Counted from the stretch's first letter, positions 43,323-52,196 are shown. The stretch is 64,000 nt of DNA from Terriglobales bacterium (GCA_035561515.1 DATMXP010000027.1:62001-126000); one strand, 5' to 3'. Numbers and translations are program-made. Notes: generated from the letters alone by a model not told the origin.

Positions 43323-43675
43323 TAGTCGCGGTGAACCTTGTCGGGCGAAAACGCCGGCACGCAGATAGCGATGTACTCCGCGCCCTGCGGAGTCGAATAT
43401 TGGACCCACTCGCCCTTGTTGGCAATCACGGCCTGTCCAGGCTTCACGTCCATATAACCACTACGATGAGTAACGCGGAGTACGCCGCTGATCACAATGG
43501 TGTACTCGTCGAATTCGGGGGTCTGACCGGGTTCGAGCCAGCCTTCGGGGCTGCGCATATGCGCGATACTGACGGATTCGTGCTTGCTGTTGACGCGTCC
43601 GATGAACTCGTCGATGAGCTTGGGTTTATTGCCAGCGGCCTGGATCCGCGTTGGCTGTTCCACCAAAGTAGGCAT
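43319..43675 (-). CDS. Cupin-domain protein
   Basis: A 118-residue single-domain cupin. Motif 1 is weak (GQTPEFDEYTIVISGVLRV) and motif 2 reads VKPGQAVIANKGEWVQYSTPQGAEYIAI; the usual His residues of a metal site are largely absent, so a binding role is more likely than enzymatic. The start is the ATG ending at 43675 (MPTLVEQP); the frame is open 75 bases further. It converges on the zinc-finger gene with a CTAG stop overlap at 43319-43322. Confidence 0.8.
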   Translation of the reverse strand: MPTLVEQPTRIQAAGNKPKLIDEFIGRVNSKHESVSIAHMRSPEGWLEPGQTPEFDEYTIVISGVLRVTHRSGYMDVKPGQAVIANKGEWVQYSTPQGAEYIAICVPAFSPDKVHRDY

Positions 43676-44005
43676 TCGTACTCCCACAGAATGTAAGACG
43701 TCTTTTGGCAGTAACGATACCGGGGAGGTGCAGTTCAGGCAAGGACGCACTTTTCTACGGTCACTATTCTATTTTGTTTCAGGTAGCGTGAACGTTCTAG
43801 AGTATTGGCTTCACTCCTAGATTAGGATCCAGCAATCGGTTGAGCGGACGCGAGATCCCGGAGCACGAAGGCTCTAATCAACCGGATTGCTGCTCGATTC
43901 GGTGCCGAAGCCGAAGTCCGATACAACTTCGCAAACGGACGCAAACAGGACACAACCGCCGCGTACACAAGCGAGCGAGACTCCTTCGAAAGTTGTTGAT
44001 TTGAT
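43676..44005. other. Intergenic region with an imperfect hairpin
   Basis: No gene is visible. GCAATCGGTTGA (about 43832) and TCAACCGGATTGC (about 43878) form an imperfect stem with one bulged base and a loop of about 34 bases. The region separates the cupin gene from the tRNA. Confidence 0.5.
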
Positions 44006-44082
44006 TGGTGGCGGCGGCTGGACTCGAACCAGCGACCTACGGATTATGAGACCGTCGCTCTAACCACCTGAGCTACACCGCC
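44006..44082 (-). tRNA. tRNA-Met (anticodon CAT)
   Basis: Read on the minus strand: acceptor GGCGGTG pairs with CGCCGCC (one G-T pair), D-arm GCTC/GAGC, anticodon loop CTCATAA with CAT, T-arm GCTGG-TTCGAGT-CCAGC, discriminator A, and an encoded CCA at the 3' end. It is 77 bases with CCA. The body resembles an elongator tRNA-Met; CAT could also belong to initiator tRNA or lysidine-modified tRNA-Ile, but the first base pair and arm sequences favour elongator. Confidence 0.95.
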
Positions 44083-44241
44083 ATAGGTCTTTTGCGCTGA
44101 GGGATACTGCAGGAGGGGCACGCGCAACAGTGCTTCCTTCCTGATTCTAAGGGCGTTATAGAAAATCGTCAAACCTGCCCAGGGTTCGAGTCCGTTCGTG
44201 GTTTTCGGAGCGACAACTCTCATTTCAAATGCGAGCGGAGG

Positions 44242-44673
44242 CTACTCTCCACCCCGCGCAAACAATCGAGCTCCGACCCAGCAGCTTGGGACTGCGAGCA
44301 CAACCAGCAGGATGGCGTACCAATGCGGCCCCATGTTGCGGTTCCATGTGGCGGCGGCCCCGATCGAGCCGACGACTATGCCGACGAAACCGAGAATGAT
44401 GGCGTGACGGACGGGGCGGTTTGGCGCGAGTCGGGCGGTGATGTATCCGCCGAGCACGGTGTAAACGGTACGGTAGAGGGTGGAGAGTGCGAACAGCGCG
44501 TCCGACATGGGCTGGCCGGGGCTTCCAGGCGCAGGGAATATCTTCGTCGCGTACATGACGACGTCGGTGAGTGTGGATAGGACGACAACCACGACGAAGC
44601 CGGCGAGGATAGCTCCGATGCTGCGTCCGCGATTTGGTTTGGAGGGAGCTGGGGCCGTGGCAATAGCGTTCAA
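44242..44673 (-). CDS. Small four-helix membrane protein of unknown function
   Basis: A 143-residue protein with a basic N-terminal tail (PSKPNRGRSIG) and four hydrophobic helices (AILAGFVVVVVLSTLTDVVM, LYRTVYTVLGGYITARLAP, AIILGFVGIVVGSIGAA, WYAILLVVLAVPSCWVGARL). I do not recognise a named family. It stands alone, with about 160 bases to the tRNA and over 500 bases without a gene on the other side. Confidence 0.75.
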   Translation of the reverse strand: MNAIATAPAPSKPNRGRSIGAILAGFVVVVVLSTLTDVVMYATKIFPAPGSPGQPMSDALFALSTLYRTVYTVLGGYITARLAPNRPVRHAIILGFVGIVVGSIGAAATWNRNMGPHWYAILLVVLAVPSCWVGARLFARGGE

Positions 44674-45203
44674 AGGTGTCTCCTGTTGTGATGTTCTACC
44701 CGGCCCGGTATTTCGACTTCAGTGGCCCTGGGCTCCGCAAATATCAGGTCAGATGGCGAAGCCGGTCTGGGGGCGGAGATTATGGCCGCATGTGATGATT
44801 GCACCCCAAAATGCGTCCAGCAAAGATACACGAGATTCGGACGGACAGCGCCACAATTGGGACAGTTGAACAATGGGTATGTGGGGGAACGGAGTGACCG
44901 AATTAGGATGCGAACGCCGGCGACGACCTGCCGTTTCCGTCCTGCTGTGCCGGGCTTAATGCGGACGATGCCTCAATCGTCGCGGTTAAGAAGTGTTCCG
45001 GCGCTCCCGTCGGTGTTTGTAGAAATTTCCGAGCAGCCTTTGACCGCAGGGAAAAGTTTTCGCTATTACCTGCGTAACCGCACGAGGCAACCAAAAGGAA
45101 TGTGTCTGAAAATAAACGACTTACTTATAACGGTCACGTTGGCAGTGGGTTTGCGAGAACCTCAACCAGAAGCGGGATTTCATCCGCGGGTGAGGAGAAT
45201 GTT
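44674..45203. other. Intergenic region without a convincing gene
   Basis: Several open frames cross this stretch but none has a ribosome site, family motif or proper start. A minus-strand frame (44670-44873) begins with FNCPNCGA, like a zinc ribbon, but lacks the second half of the ribbon. Promoters for both flanking genes must lie here. Confidence 0.5.
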
Positions 45204-46133
45204 ATGCGTACCAATGTAGTCGCAGCTTGCGTTCTTTCAGTCCTGGTAGGGATTTCAGCGGCACAGCAAGTCAATCATTCCACGGGTGCTGCCGTGTCGG
45301 GCAGCAACGCCGCGGCGGTGGACCAGTCAGGCGCGAATGTGAAGTCGGACACGCGAGTGGATGCCTCGACGCAGACGAACGTCGGCATGGATCGGTCGTC
45401 CTCGGGCGCAGCAAGCGCGAAGTCAGAGGCCAAGGTGAATTCTGAGTCCAAGAATTCCGCGGGCGTTTCGAACTCGTTAGCTGCCGGAACAATGGTGAAT
45501 GCAGTGCTTGCGAAATCGCTCGATTCCCGCAAGCTAAAAGCGGGTGACCGCGTTGTTGCGACGGTCGCCCAAGACGTGAAGTCAGACGGCAAGGTTGTGG
45601 TCAAGAAAGGCTCGAAGCTGATTGGGCATGTGACGGAAGCGTCGGCGAAGAGTGAAGGGCAGGCGAACTCCACGCTCGGGATTATGTTCGACCATGCACT
45701 CCTGAAGGATGGCAGCCAGGTACAGGTGAACGGAGTGGTGCAGGCACTCACGGCCGCTCAAGTTGCGGCAACTCCGTTTGAAGATTCTTTCTCCTCGAAT
45801 AGTGCGTCGACGATGTCACACTCCGGGGCGGCGCGGAGTGGCGGTGGACTGCTGGGTGGTGTCGCCTCGAACGCAAGCGCGGCCACCGGGACCGTAGCCA
45901 ACGTCGGCGGCAATGCGGCGGGGACTGTGAATTCGACCTTGGGCTCCACGACTCAGGTCGGGAATGGATTGCAGGGAAGCCTGAGCAGCAACACTGGTGG
46001 TGTGGTTGGGCTGAAGAACATCTCCATCGCAGGAGATGTTGCGCATTCGACACACGGAAGCGTAATCACCTCGACGGATAAGAGTGTTCGTCTGGACAGC
46101 GGTACGCAGATGGTGCTGCAGGTGGTGAAGTAG
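45204..46133 (+). CDS. Exported Ser/Ala-rich protein of unknown function
   Basis: A 309-residue protein with signal peptide (NVVAACVLSVLVGISAAQQ). Residues about 25-85 are a low-complexity Ser/Ala/Asn/Val stretch. The middle (about 90-195) is a beta-rich domain: GTMVNAVLAKSLDSRKLKAGD, GKVVVKKGSKLIGHV, a pattern seen in TrbI/VirB10-like or SAF-type barrels. The last third is again Gly/Ser/Ala-rich. The start is ATG 45204 with GAGGAG upstream. It stands alone and ends in a strong terminator. Function unknown; surface attachment is one possibility. Confidence 0.78.
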   Translation: MRTNVVAACVLSVLVGISAAQQVNHSTGAAVSGSNAAAVDQSGANVKSDTRVDASTQTNVGMDRSSSGAASAKSEAKVNSESKNSAGVSNSLAAGTMVNAVLAKSLDSRKLKAGDRVVATVAQDVKSDGKVVVKKGSKLIGHVTEASAKSEGQANSTLGIMFDHALLKDGSQVQVNGVVQALTAAQVAATPFEDSFSSNSASTMSHSGAARSGGGLLGGVASNASAATGTVANVGGNAAGTVNSTLGSTTQVGNGLQGSLSSNTGGVVGLKNISIAGDVAHSTHGSVITSTDKSVRLDSGTQMVLQVVK

Positions 46134-46155
46134 CGTCGGTTTCATCAGAACGGAG

Positions 46156-46185
46156 AGGCGGTCCCGAGAAGGGGCCGCCTTTTTG
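46156..46185 (+). terminator. Strong terminator after the exported protein gene
   Basis: AGGCGGTCCC, loop GAGAA, GGGGCCGCCT (10-base stem with one G-T pair) followed by TTTTTG, 22 bases past the stop codon. Confidence 0.9.
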
Positions 46186-46300
46186 TTTACCTTCAAAACA
46201 GGCTGCCGGGTGATGGTCACAACAGACTGGTGATGCATGTCATTGCTGTCGGTGACTGACCAAAAAGAGAATCGATGAGATTTTCTCCGGGAGCCTTCCG

Positions 46301-47941
46301 ATGGGCGATGAAAGCGCGAACTGGTGGCGTTCATTCACCAACAGCCTGCCTCCAAAGCAAATTCTCATACCGCTAGCGCTCGTTCTCGCGGTCGTCCTCG
46401 TATATTCGCCCGTCTCCGAACACGGATTTCTGCGGTGGGATGATAACAACTACATTACAGACAATCCGCACGTCACGGTCGGGTTAAGTGCCGCCAATAT
46501 TGCATGGGCATTCAAGGAGACCGGTATCTTCTACTGGCATCCGCTGACGTGGATGTCGCACATGACCGATGTGCAGTTGTTTGGGGCTCGCGCGGGATCG
46601 CATCACGCGGTGAACCTGATCCTGCATGCGATCAACGTGCTTTTGTTGTTCTTCCTTCTCTACAAAGGCACAGGAGCTTTCTGGCGCAGTTCGATGGTTG
46701 CGGCACTGTTCGCATTTCATCCGCTGAATGTAGAAACGGTGGCTTGGCTATCGGAGAGAAAGAGTCTGTTAAGTGCGCTGTTTTCGTTTCTGACCATTGC
46801 GGCGTATGGATGGTATGTCGCAAAGCCTGCCGCAAAACGCTATGCGCTGGTGGCACTGGCTTTTCTGGCTGCGCTGATGTCGAAGCCCATGGCGGTTACG
46901 CTGCCGGTGTTGCTGCTCCTGATCGATGTCTGGCCGCTGCGGCGAAGAGGGCAAGAGAACCCACCGTCGTGGGGCAGGCTGGTTTTGGAGAAAGTCCCGC
47001 TGCTGCTGATGAGCGTGGGGAGCACGGTCATCACGATCATCGGACAACGCGCAGTCGGCGCTTTCGCTACCACTGGAACTATCCCGCTGGGCATGAGGAT
47101 TGAACAGGCATTCGTTTCGTATGTGGTGTACCTGCGAAAACTGATTCTGCCGACTGACCTGGCAGCTTTCTATCCTTACCACCCGAAATGGATTCCCATC
47201 TTGCAGTTGGCCGGAGCGATCCTGCTGCTGGTGGCGATCACGGCAGCGGCAATACGAGGCCGGAAGACGGGGTATCTGATTGTAGGCTGGCTCTTCTTCG
47301 TCCTGGCACTTGGTCCGGTAACGGGAATCCTGCAGGCAGGATACGTCGTCATCGCAGACCGGTTCGCGTACATCCCGGCGATTGGGATATTTGTTGCGGC
47401 TGTCTGGGGATGTGCGGCACTGGTTGAGAAGGCTCACGTTCCGCGGATGATTCCGGCGGTCGCCGGATGCGTGCTAGTGGCAGTGTTCGCATTTGCGAGC
47501 TACCACTATGTGCAGTACTGGCGAAACGGAGTTGTGTTGTTTACTCGTGCGGCGCAGGTTGAGAAGACGCCTGAACCGATGATCGAGAACCTGCTCGCCG
47601 ACGCCCTACTGGTTTCTAACCGGATGGACGAAGCCTTTGAGCACTATAAGCGCTCGTGCGAACTGAACGAGAAACAAGACCTCTGCCACTTCAACATGGC
47701 TGAAATTCTGTTCGTTCGCTACGACGTCCAAGGGGCGCTGCAGCACTACTTGCTGGCGGGGACCTACACCAAGGACGCCAATATCGCCTTACATTGCCTG
47801 CTTGGATCAGGGGAGGCGATGCTGCGGTTGGGCGATGTGGCGGGAGCACAGCGGCAGTACGGATATGCCCTGAGTATCGATCCATCGAACGAAACCGCAC
47901 GACGGGCCTTGATGCAGATCCGAGCCATGGCGGGCCAGTAG
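46301..47941 (+). CDS. TMTC-like membrane glycosyltransferase with C-terminal TPRs
   Basis: A 546-residue inner-membrane protein with about ten helices and a C-terminal TPR region (DALLVSNRMDEAFEHYKRSCEL and on). The luminal loop reads LRWDDNNYITDNPHV and FYWHPLTWMSHMTD, followed by HHAVNLILHAINVLLLF and FHPLNVETVAWLSERKSLLSALF; these blocks match the TMTC O-mannosyltransferases and related bacterial proteins. It would use a lipid-linked sugar to modify exported proteins, inferred from the fold only. The start is ATG 46301. Confidence 0.85.
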   Translation: MGDESANWWRSFTNSLPPKQILIPLALVLAVVLVYSPVSEHGFLRWDDNNYITDNPHVTVGLSAANIAWAFKETGIFYWHPLTWMSHMTDVQLFGARAGSHHAVNLILHAINVLLLFFLLYKGTGAFWRSSMVAALFAFHPLNVETVAWLSERKSLLSALFSFLTIAAYGWYVAKPAAKRYALVALAFLAALMSKPMAVTLPVLLLLIDVWPLRRRGQENPPSWGRLVLEKVPLLLMSVGSTVITIIGQRAVGAFATTGTIPLGMRIEQAFVSYVVYLRKLILPTDLAAFYPYHPKWIPILQLAGAILLLVAITAAAIRGRKTGYLIVGWLFFVLALGPVTGILQAGYVVIADRFAYIPAIGIFVAAVWGCAALVEKAHVPRMIPAVAGCVLVAVFAFASYHYVQYWRNGVVLFTRAAQVEKTPEPMIENLLADALLVSNRMDEAFEHYKRSCELNEKQDLCHFNMAEILFVRYDVQGALQHYLLAGTYTKDANIALHCLLGSGEAMLRLGDVAGAQRQYGYALSIDPSNETARRALMQIRAMAGQ

Positions 47942-47968
47942 ATTCGTAACGGCCCGCGGGTGCCGACA

Positions 47969-47997
47969 GTGACAGTTCGTGCGCGAATGCGTATATT
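47969..47997 (+). promoter_or_regulatory. Candidate promoter of the beta-helix gene
   Basis: GTGACA (47969-47974) and TATATT (47992-47997) are separated by 17 bases, a good sigma-70-type pair, 48 bases upstream of the ATG. Confidence 0.5.
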
Positions 47998-48015
47998 GTC
48001 CGTGATTGTTGTTAT

Positions 48016-48031
48016 AACGAACTAAATCGTT
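48016..48031. promoter_or_regulatory. Inverted repeat (candidate operator) downstream of the promoter
   Basis: AACGA and TCGTT form perfect arms around 6 A/T-rich bases, just after the predicted transcription start. A sugar-responsive repressor would fit, but no regulator is next to it. Confidence 0.4.
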
Positions 48032-48045
48032 GTAGAAGGACAGAC

Positions 48046-49878
48046 ATGCATCGGCGTTTCGTACCCTCCTTTCTCCTGGGAATTTTCCTTCTGACTCCTG
48101 CTTTCTGGTTGCTGGCGCAGCCCTCGGGCGGGCCGTATGGTCCGATTGACCAGCGGTACGAGGTTCCGAAGGCAGCGCACGTCTATTTTGTTGCGCCAGA
48201 TGGAAAGCCAGAGGCGCCAGGGACACTCCAGCAACCGACCACGCTGGAAGCAGCGATCAAGAAGGTGGTTACAGGCGATGCTGTAATCCTGCGCGGCGGT
48301 GTATACCGGACCGGCGGCCTGTTGCTGAACCAAGGCGTCACGATCCAGCCCTACCTTGAGGAGGGGCCGATACTGAAGGGCACAAAGGTGGCAACGGAGT
48401 GGCAGGCGATTGGCAACAACATCTGGAAAACGAAATGGGAGAAGCTCTTTCCGGCACAGCCACTCAGTTGGTGGCGACGTGATCGCGAGGGAGTGAAGAC
48501 ACCGCTGCATCGCTTCAACAACGACATGGTGTTCGTCAACGGCGAATTGTTGAAGTCAGTGGGATGGGAAGGCGAGCTGGACCCGAAGTCGTACTTCATC
48601 GACTACAAAACGGGGTACGTGTACATCGGCACCGATCCGACGAACAAGCAGGTGGAGATCACGGCGTTCGACAGCGCGCTGGTACGCACGAGCGAACCCG
48701 TCCACGGCAAGACCAACGATCACAAGGGACCGACCATCCGCGGCATCACGTTCACGCAATATGCGTATCGCGCGCTGGAGGTGGAGGGGAAAAAGCACTT
48801 CACGTCGAACGATGAACCAACGGACGAACCGGTGGGATTGTCGGATCCGGCAACATTCGGCAAAGAGGCTGTCGGCACGCTGATCGAGAACGTGACGATT
48901 ACATTCTGCTCGCGGGTAGCGGGATATTTTCGCGGCGATGGGTTGATCATTCGGAATTCGCTGATCAGCGATACCGGAACTGAGGGCATTTACGTGATCG
49001 GGTCCTCGGATGTTTTGCTGGAGAAAAACATTATCCGTCGGAACAACATCGAGAACATCACGGGCTACTACGCATCCGCGGTAAAGATCTTCAACCAGAC
49101 AAGGCGGGTAACGTTCCGCGACAACCTAGTGATCGACCATCCGAACTCGAATGGCCTCTGGTATGACGTGGGCAACCATGACGGCATGATCCTGGACAAC
49201 TGGATCGAAGGCGCGACGGACTGCCTGTTCTGGGAGATTTCATGGAAGGCGACGGTCGCAGGAAACGTTTTTGCGCACTGCAACAAGGGCACGCGGGTAC
49301 TGAATTCTGCCGGAGTGCGGATCTACAACAACACTTATGTAGACGCACCGGCGTCGTTTGAGCGTAACGAGCGCAGCAAGACGAACGATCATTTCGGATG
49401 GCATCCATCTACCGGTCCGGATGTAAATGAACGCGAGAACCACGTGTTCGTGAACAACCTTTTGGTCGCGAGTGGGTCCTATAGTCAGCCCATGGTGCGT
49501 TTCGAGCAGCCGAAAGAGATGTGCCAGCAGCTTCCCAACCCGCAAACTAAAGAGATGAACGGAAACGTGTATGCGAGACCAGTTGCGACGGGAGCAACTC
49601 CGCCTCCGCTGGTGACGTGGAGTCCGGCGAAGAATGAAAACTGCTCGTTGACCTTTGATTCGCTTGAAGAATTCAGAAAAGCGCTTCCAGCGTATGAAGC
49701 GAGTGGGAAGCAGATCGATAGGAGCCCACGCTCGGTGCTGAAAGGTGCGGACATAGGCCGGTATGAACTGGCGCAGCCGATCCCAGCGACGGTGCCGCTA
49801 CCTGAAGATGTGCGCAAAATGCTCGGCTGGAGTGAAGCGGAGTCGAAGACCGTGGGGGCGTATCCGACAAAGAGGTAA
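48046..49878 (+). CDS. Exported right-handed beta-helix protein (putative polysaccharide-active)
   Basis: A 610-residue exported protein with signal peptide (FLLGIFLLTPAFWLLAQ). From about residue 40 (HVYFVAPDGKPEAPGTLQQP) it reads as the entry to a right-handed parallel beta-helix: repeated short strands such as PTIRGITFTQYAYRALEVEG, VTFRDNLVIDHPNSNGLWYDV and GVRIYNNTYVDAPAS. Such folds carry pectate lyase, alginate lyase or mannuronan epimerase activity or simply bind glycans. I see no decisive catalytic motif. A promoter and an operator-like repeat stand upstream. Confidence 0.85.
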   Translation: MHRRFVPSFLLGIFLLTPAFWLLAQPSGGPYGPIDQRYEVPKAAHVYFVAPDGKPEAPGTLQQPTTLEAAIKKVVTGDAVILRGGVYRTGGLLLNQGVTIQPYLEEGPILKGTKVATEWQAIGNNIWKTKWEKLFPAQPLSWWRRDREGVKTPLHRFNNDMVFVNGELLKSVGWEGELDPKSYFIDYKTGYVYIGTDPTNKQVEITAFDSALVRTSEPVHGKTNDHKGPTIRGITFTQYAYRALEVEGKKHFTSNDEPTDEPVGLSDPATFGKEAVGTLIENVTITFCSRVAGYFRGDGLIIRNSLISDTGTEGIYVIGSSDVLLEKNIIRRNNIENITGYYASAVKIFNQTRRVTFRDNLVIDHPNSNGLWYDVGNHDGMILDNWIEGATDCLFWEISWKATVAGNVFAHCNKGTRVLNSAGVRIYNNTYVDAPASFERNERSKTNDHFGWHPSTGPDVNERENHVFVNNLLVASGSYSQPMVRFEQPKEMCQQLPNPQTKEMNGNVYARPVATGATPPPLVTWSPAKNENCSLTFDSLEEFRKALPAYEASGKQIDRSPRSVLKGADIGRYELAQPIPATVPLPEDVRKMLGWSEAESKTVGAYPTKR

Positions 49879-49889
49879 GGAGTAACGAA

Positions 49890-49924
49890 CCCCACCCTTG
49901 CGCAGATCCCGGCGAAGGGTGGGG
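49890..49924. repeat. Hairpin between convergent genes
   Basis: CCCCACCCTT and AAGGGTGGGG form a 10-base perfect stem with a 15-base loop, between stops at 49878 (+) and 49931 (-). No T-tract is present. It resembles dispersed intergenic hairpins of Acidobacteriota more than a normal terminator. Confidence 0.6.
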
Positions 49925-49930
49925 ACTGCC

Positions 49931-50410
49931 TCACGCATTTTCCTGCATTTTCTCGACACGGAAGTCGAAGCACCCGGCTTCGCCGTCGCGGACGTGGATG
50001 TAGTCGACGTCGGAACGCGACAGTAATTCGTTCACAGCTTCCTCCTGCATACCCGCAGCGACTCGCTGTTGTGCCACGACCTGCTGCTCTCCCGCATAAG
50101 CGACAAGCAGCACCGGATACGGAACGAGCGCCGGCGGATAACCGGCGTCTTCAGCGTATCGTGCACAACCATCGGAGTGGATGAAGACCGGACCAGGCAG
50201 CGGCACGGCAGCGGTGCCGTCGAAGGCGTCGAACGTGAAAAGGGTTCGGCTTTCTTCCCCGATGCGAAACGGAGTCAGGCAGTGGCGGCACGGGCCGTGG
50301 CCGGTGGCGACGCTGGTGAAAGCCGGATGTCCGAACACGGGAGCTTTTTGTTTTGCACGCACGTAATCAGCCGTTCGTGTGCTGAGTGCGACGACGCGGA
50401 ACTTGCTCAT
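49931..50410 (-). CDS. DUF1203-family protein
   Basis: A 159-residue cytosolic protein that fits the DUF1203 family: a Cys pair in GHGPCRHCLTPF, then GEESRTLFTFDAFDG, PGPVFIHSDGC and the C-terminal VDYIHVRDGEAGCFDFRVEK. The function is unknown; the cysteines and His suggest metal binding. It ends near a hairpin shared with the convergent beta-helix gene and starts 72 bases from the sigma-factor gene on the same strand. Confidence 0.82.
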   Translation of the reverse strand: MSKFRVVALSTRTADYVRAKQKAPVFGHPAFTSVATGHGPCRHCLTPFRIGEESRTLFTFDAFDGTAAVPLPGPVFIHSDGCARYAEDAGYPPALVPYPVLLVAYAGEQQVVAQQRVAAGMQEEAVNELLSRSDVDYIHVRDGEAGCFDFRVEKMQENA

Positions 50411-50482
50411 AGCTTTCTCACCTCATTGAAGTGAGAACGATTGTGCGCGATACACAGTCTGCGGAATATCCGGTTCTTGCGA

Positions 50483-51718
50483 TTAAAGTGATCCGGACTG
50501 CACGTTGCGGAGCCGCCGTTCCAGGTAGCGACGCTCGCTGTCGTTGGTGACAAGCGAAAGGGCGCGTTCGTAGGCCTTAGCCGCTTCTGCCAGGGAATTC
50601 ATTCGGCGAAGAAGATCGGCACGCGCGGCGTGGTAGAGATGATAGGTTTCGAGCCCTTCCAACTTGTCGATGATGGCAAGGCCCGCCTGTGGGCCATCGG
50701 CCATCGCAATCGCCACTGCGCGGTTCAACGAGACCACGGGTGAAGGTTGGATGCGCTCCAGTTCGCCATAAATTCCAACGATCTGCCGCCAATCGGTATC
50801 TTCGGCGCGTGGGGCGTGACAATGAATCGCCGAGATGGCGGCCTGCAAAGAATAAGGACCGAGTCCCGTGCGAAGCGCGTCGGAGACGAGCGGCATGGCT
50901 TCGGCGATCTGCCGGTGGTTCCACCGGGTACGATCCTGGTCCTCGAGCGTAATCAGGTCGCCAGCTTCATCGAGACGGGCGTCACGGCGCGCATCGTGCA
51001 GCAACATGAGCGCGAGGAGGCCCAAGGCTTCGGATGGCCTTGGCGTCATCAACGAACAAACCAGCCGCGCAAGACGAATGGCTTCCGAGCAAAGGTCGTG
51101 ACGGATCAAATGGCCGCGGGTGGCGGAATACCCTTCGTTGAAGATGAGGTAGATGACGGTGAGTACGGCCTCGAGACGCTCAGCCATCTCCGTGGTTTCG
51201 GGAACGGCGTAGGGAATGCCGGCATCGCGGATCTTCCGCTTTGCGCGGACAAGCCTCTGTGCCATGGTGGTGGACGGGACCAGGAAGGCGCGCGCGATCT
51301 CATCGGTTTGGAGCCCGCATAGCTCCCGAAGCGTTAGCGGAACTTGGACTTCGCGTGCGAGCGCCGGGTGGCAACAGGTGAAGATAAGGCGGAGGCGGTC
51401 GTCGGGGATCTCATTCGTATCGTAGTTTGGTTCCTCTACGGTACGTACCATCGTGGCGTAACTGCCGAGCTTTTCCTCAAAATTGGTACGACGCCGGAGC
51501 CGGTCAATGGCCTTATGGTGGGCTGTTTTTACGATCCAGGCACGAGGAAGTTCGGGAACTCCGGATGTGCGCCACTGGTCCACGGCGACCGTAAATGCTT
51601 CCTGTGCAACCTCTTCCGCGAGATCGAAGTCTCCGACCAGCCCGATTAAGGTGGCGACAATTCGTCCCCAATCAGTGCGGTAAACTTCTTCAACGGCCGA
51701 TGTGGGGTCGGCAGACAT
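50483..51718 (-). CDS. ECF42-type RNA polymerase sigma factor with C-terminal TPR extension
   Basis: A 411-residue sigma factor. Region 2 lies at the start (EEVYRTDWGRIVATLIGLVGDF, EEVAQEAFTVAVDQW), region 4 near residues 120-185 (VPLTLRELCGLQTDEIARAFL, TTMAQRLVRAKRK), then the long helical extension (DUF6596 and TPR-like, VSLNRAVAIAMADGPQAGL, YHLYHAARADLLRRM) that defines ECF42. ECF42 factors sit next to DGPF/YCII-domain genes, as this one does on the divergent strand. The start ending at 51718 is preferred because a longer frame (to 51769) would cover the ECF42-like promoter. Confidence 0.9.
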   Translation of the reverse strand: MSADPTSAVEEVYRTDWGRIVATLIGLVGDFDLAEEVAQEAFTVAVDQWRTSGVPELPRAWIVKTAHHKAIDRLRRRTNFEEKLGSYATMVRTVEEPNYDTNEIPDDRLRLIFTCCHPALAREVQVPLTLRELCGLQTDEIARAFLVPSTTMAQRLVRAKRKIRDAGIPYAVPETTEMAERLEAVLTVIYLIFNEGYSATRGHLIRHDLCSEAIRLARLVCSLMTPRPSEALGLLALMLLHDARRDARLDEAGDLITLEDQDRTRWNHRQIAEAMPLVSDALRTGLGPYSLQAAISAIHCHAPRAEDTDWRQIVGIYGELERIQPSPVVSLNRAVAIAMADGPQAGLAIIDKLEGLETYHLYHAARADLLRRMNSLAEAAKAYERALSLVTNDSERRYLERRLRNVQSGSL

Positions 51719-51747
51719 ACCCGATTTTAGAAATATTTCCGGGGTCG

Positions 51748-51774
51748 TGTCGATTTGCATGTTTGCCATTCGTT
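51748..51774 (+). promoter_or_regulatory. Candidate ECF42 promoter of the DGPF operon
   Basis: TGTCGA (51748-51753) and CGTT (51771-51774) are separated by 17 bases. The reported ECF42 target in Streptomyces has TGTCGA at -35 and CGA/TC at -10. The predicted start of transcription lies about 15 bases before the first DGPF gene. Confidence 0.55.
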
Positions 51775-51794
51775 ATACAGACGGAGAAACGCGA

Positions 51795-52178
51795 ATGAAG
51801 TACATGCTCCTTATCTACTCCGAAGAAAACGCCATCACGGATACGGAACGCGAGAAGTGCTACGGGGAGTCGGCGCAGCTTTGCCACGACCTAGCGGCGA
51901 AAGGCCAGTACATCTCGGCCAGTCCGTTGCAGCCGGTAGCGACAGCAACCAGCGTGCAAGTTCGTGAAGGGAAACGGCTTGTGACAGACGGTCCGTTTGC
52001 AGAAACGCGCGAACAGCTCGGCGGCTATTTCATGGTGGAAGCGAAAGACCTGGACGAAGCCATTGCGATCGCCGCGAGGATCCCGGCTGCACGCTGGGGC
52101 AAGGTGGAAATACGGCCAGTTGTCGAAATTTCGGACCTGTTGCCCACCACTGAGGCTGAGCGACAGGCAGTTCAGTAA
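51795..52178 (+). CDS. DGPF (YCII-related) protein, copy 1
   Basis: A 127-residue single-domain protein of the YCII/DGPF type: MKYMLLIYSEE at the start, the name-giving RLVTDGPFAETREQLGGYFMV in the middle and DEAIAIAARIPAARWGKVEIRP at the end. The fold is a dimeric ferredoxin-like barrel; the biochemical role of DGPF proteins is unknown. It is the first gene downstream of the divergent ECF42 sigma gene and likely a direct target. The start is ATG 51795, close behind GGAG. Confidence 0.9.
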   Translation: MKYMLLIYSEENAITDTEREKCYGESAQLCHDLAAKGQYISASPLQPVATATSVQVREGKRLVTDGPFAETREQLGGYFMVEAKDLDEAIAIAARIPAARWGKVEIRPVVEISDLLPTTEAERQAVQ

Positions 52179-52196
52179 CGAGAAAGAGAGAGAACG

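Noticed and set aside
44670..44873. 67-codon minus-strand frame starting FNCPNCGA (zinc-ribbon-like)
   Set aside because: Only one of two CxxC knuckles is present, the start is TTG without a ribosome site, and it overlaps the next gene's start region.
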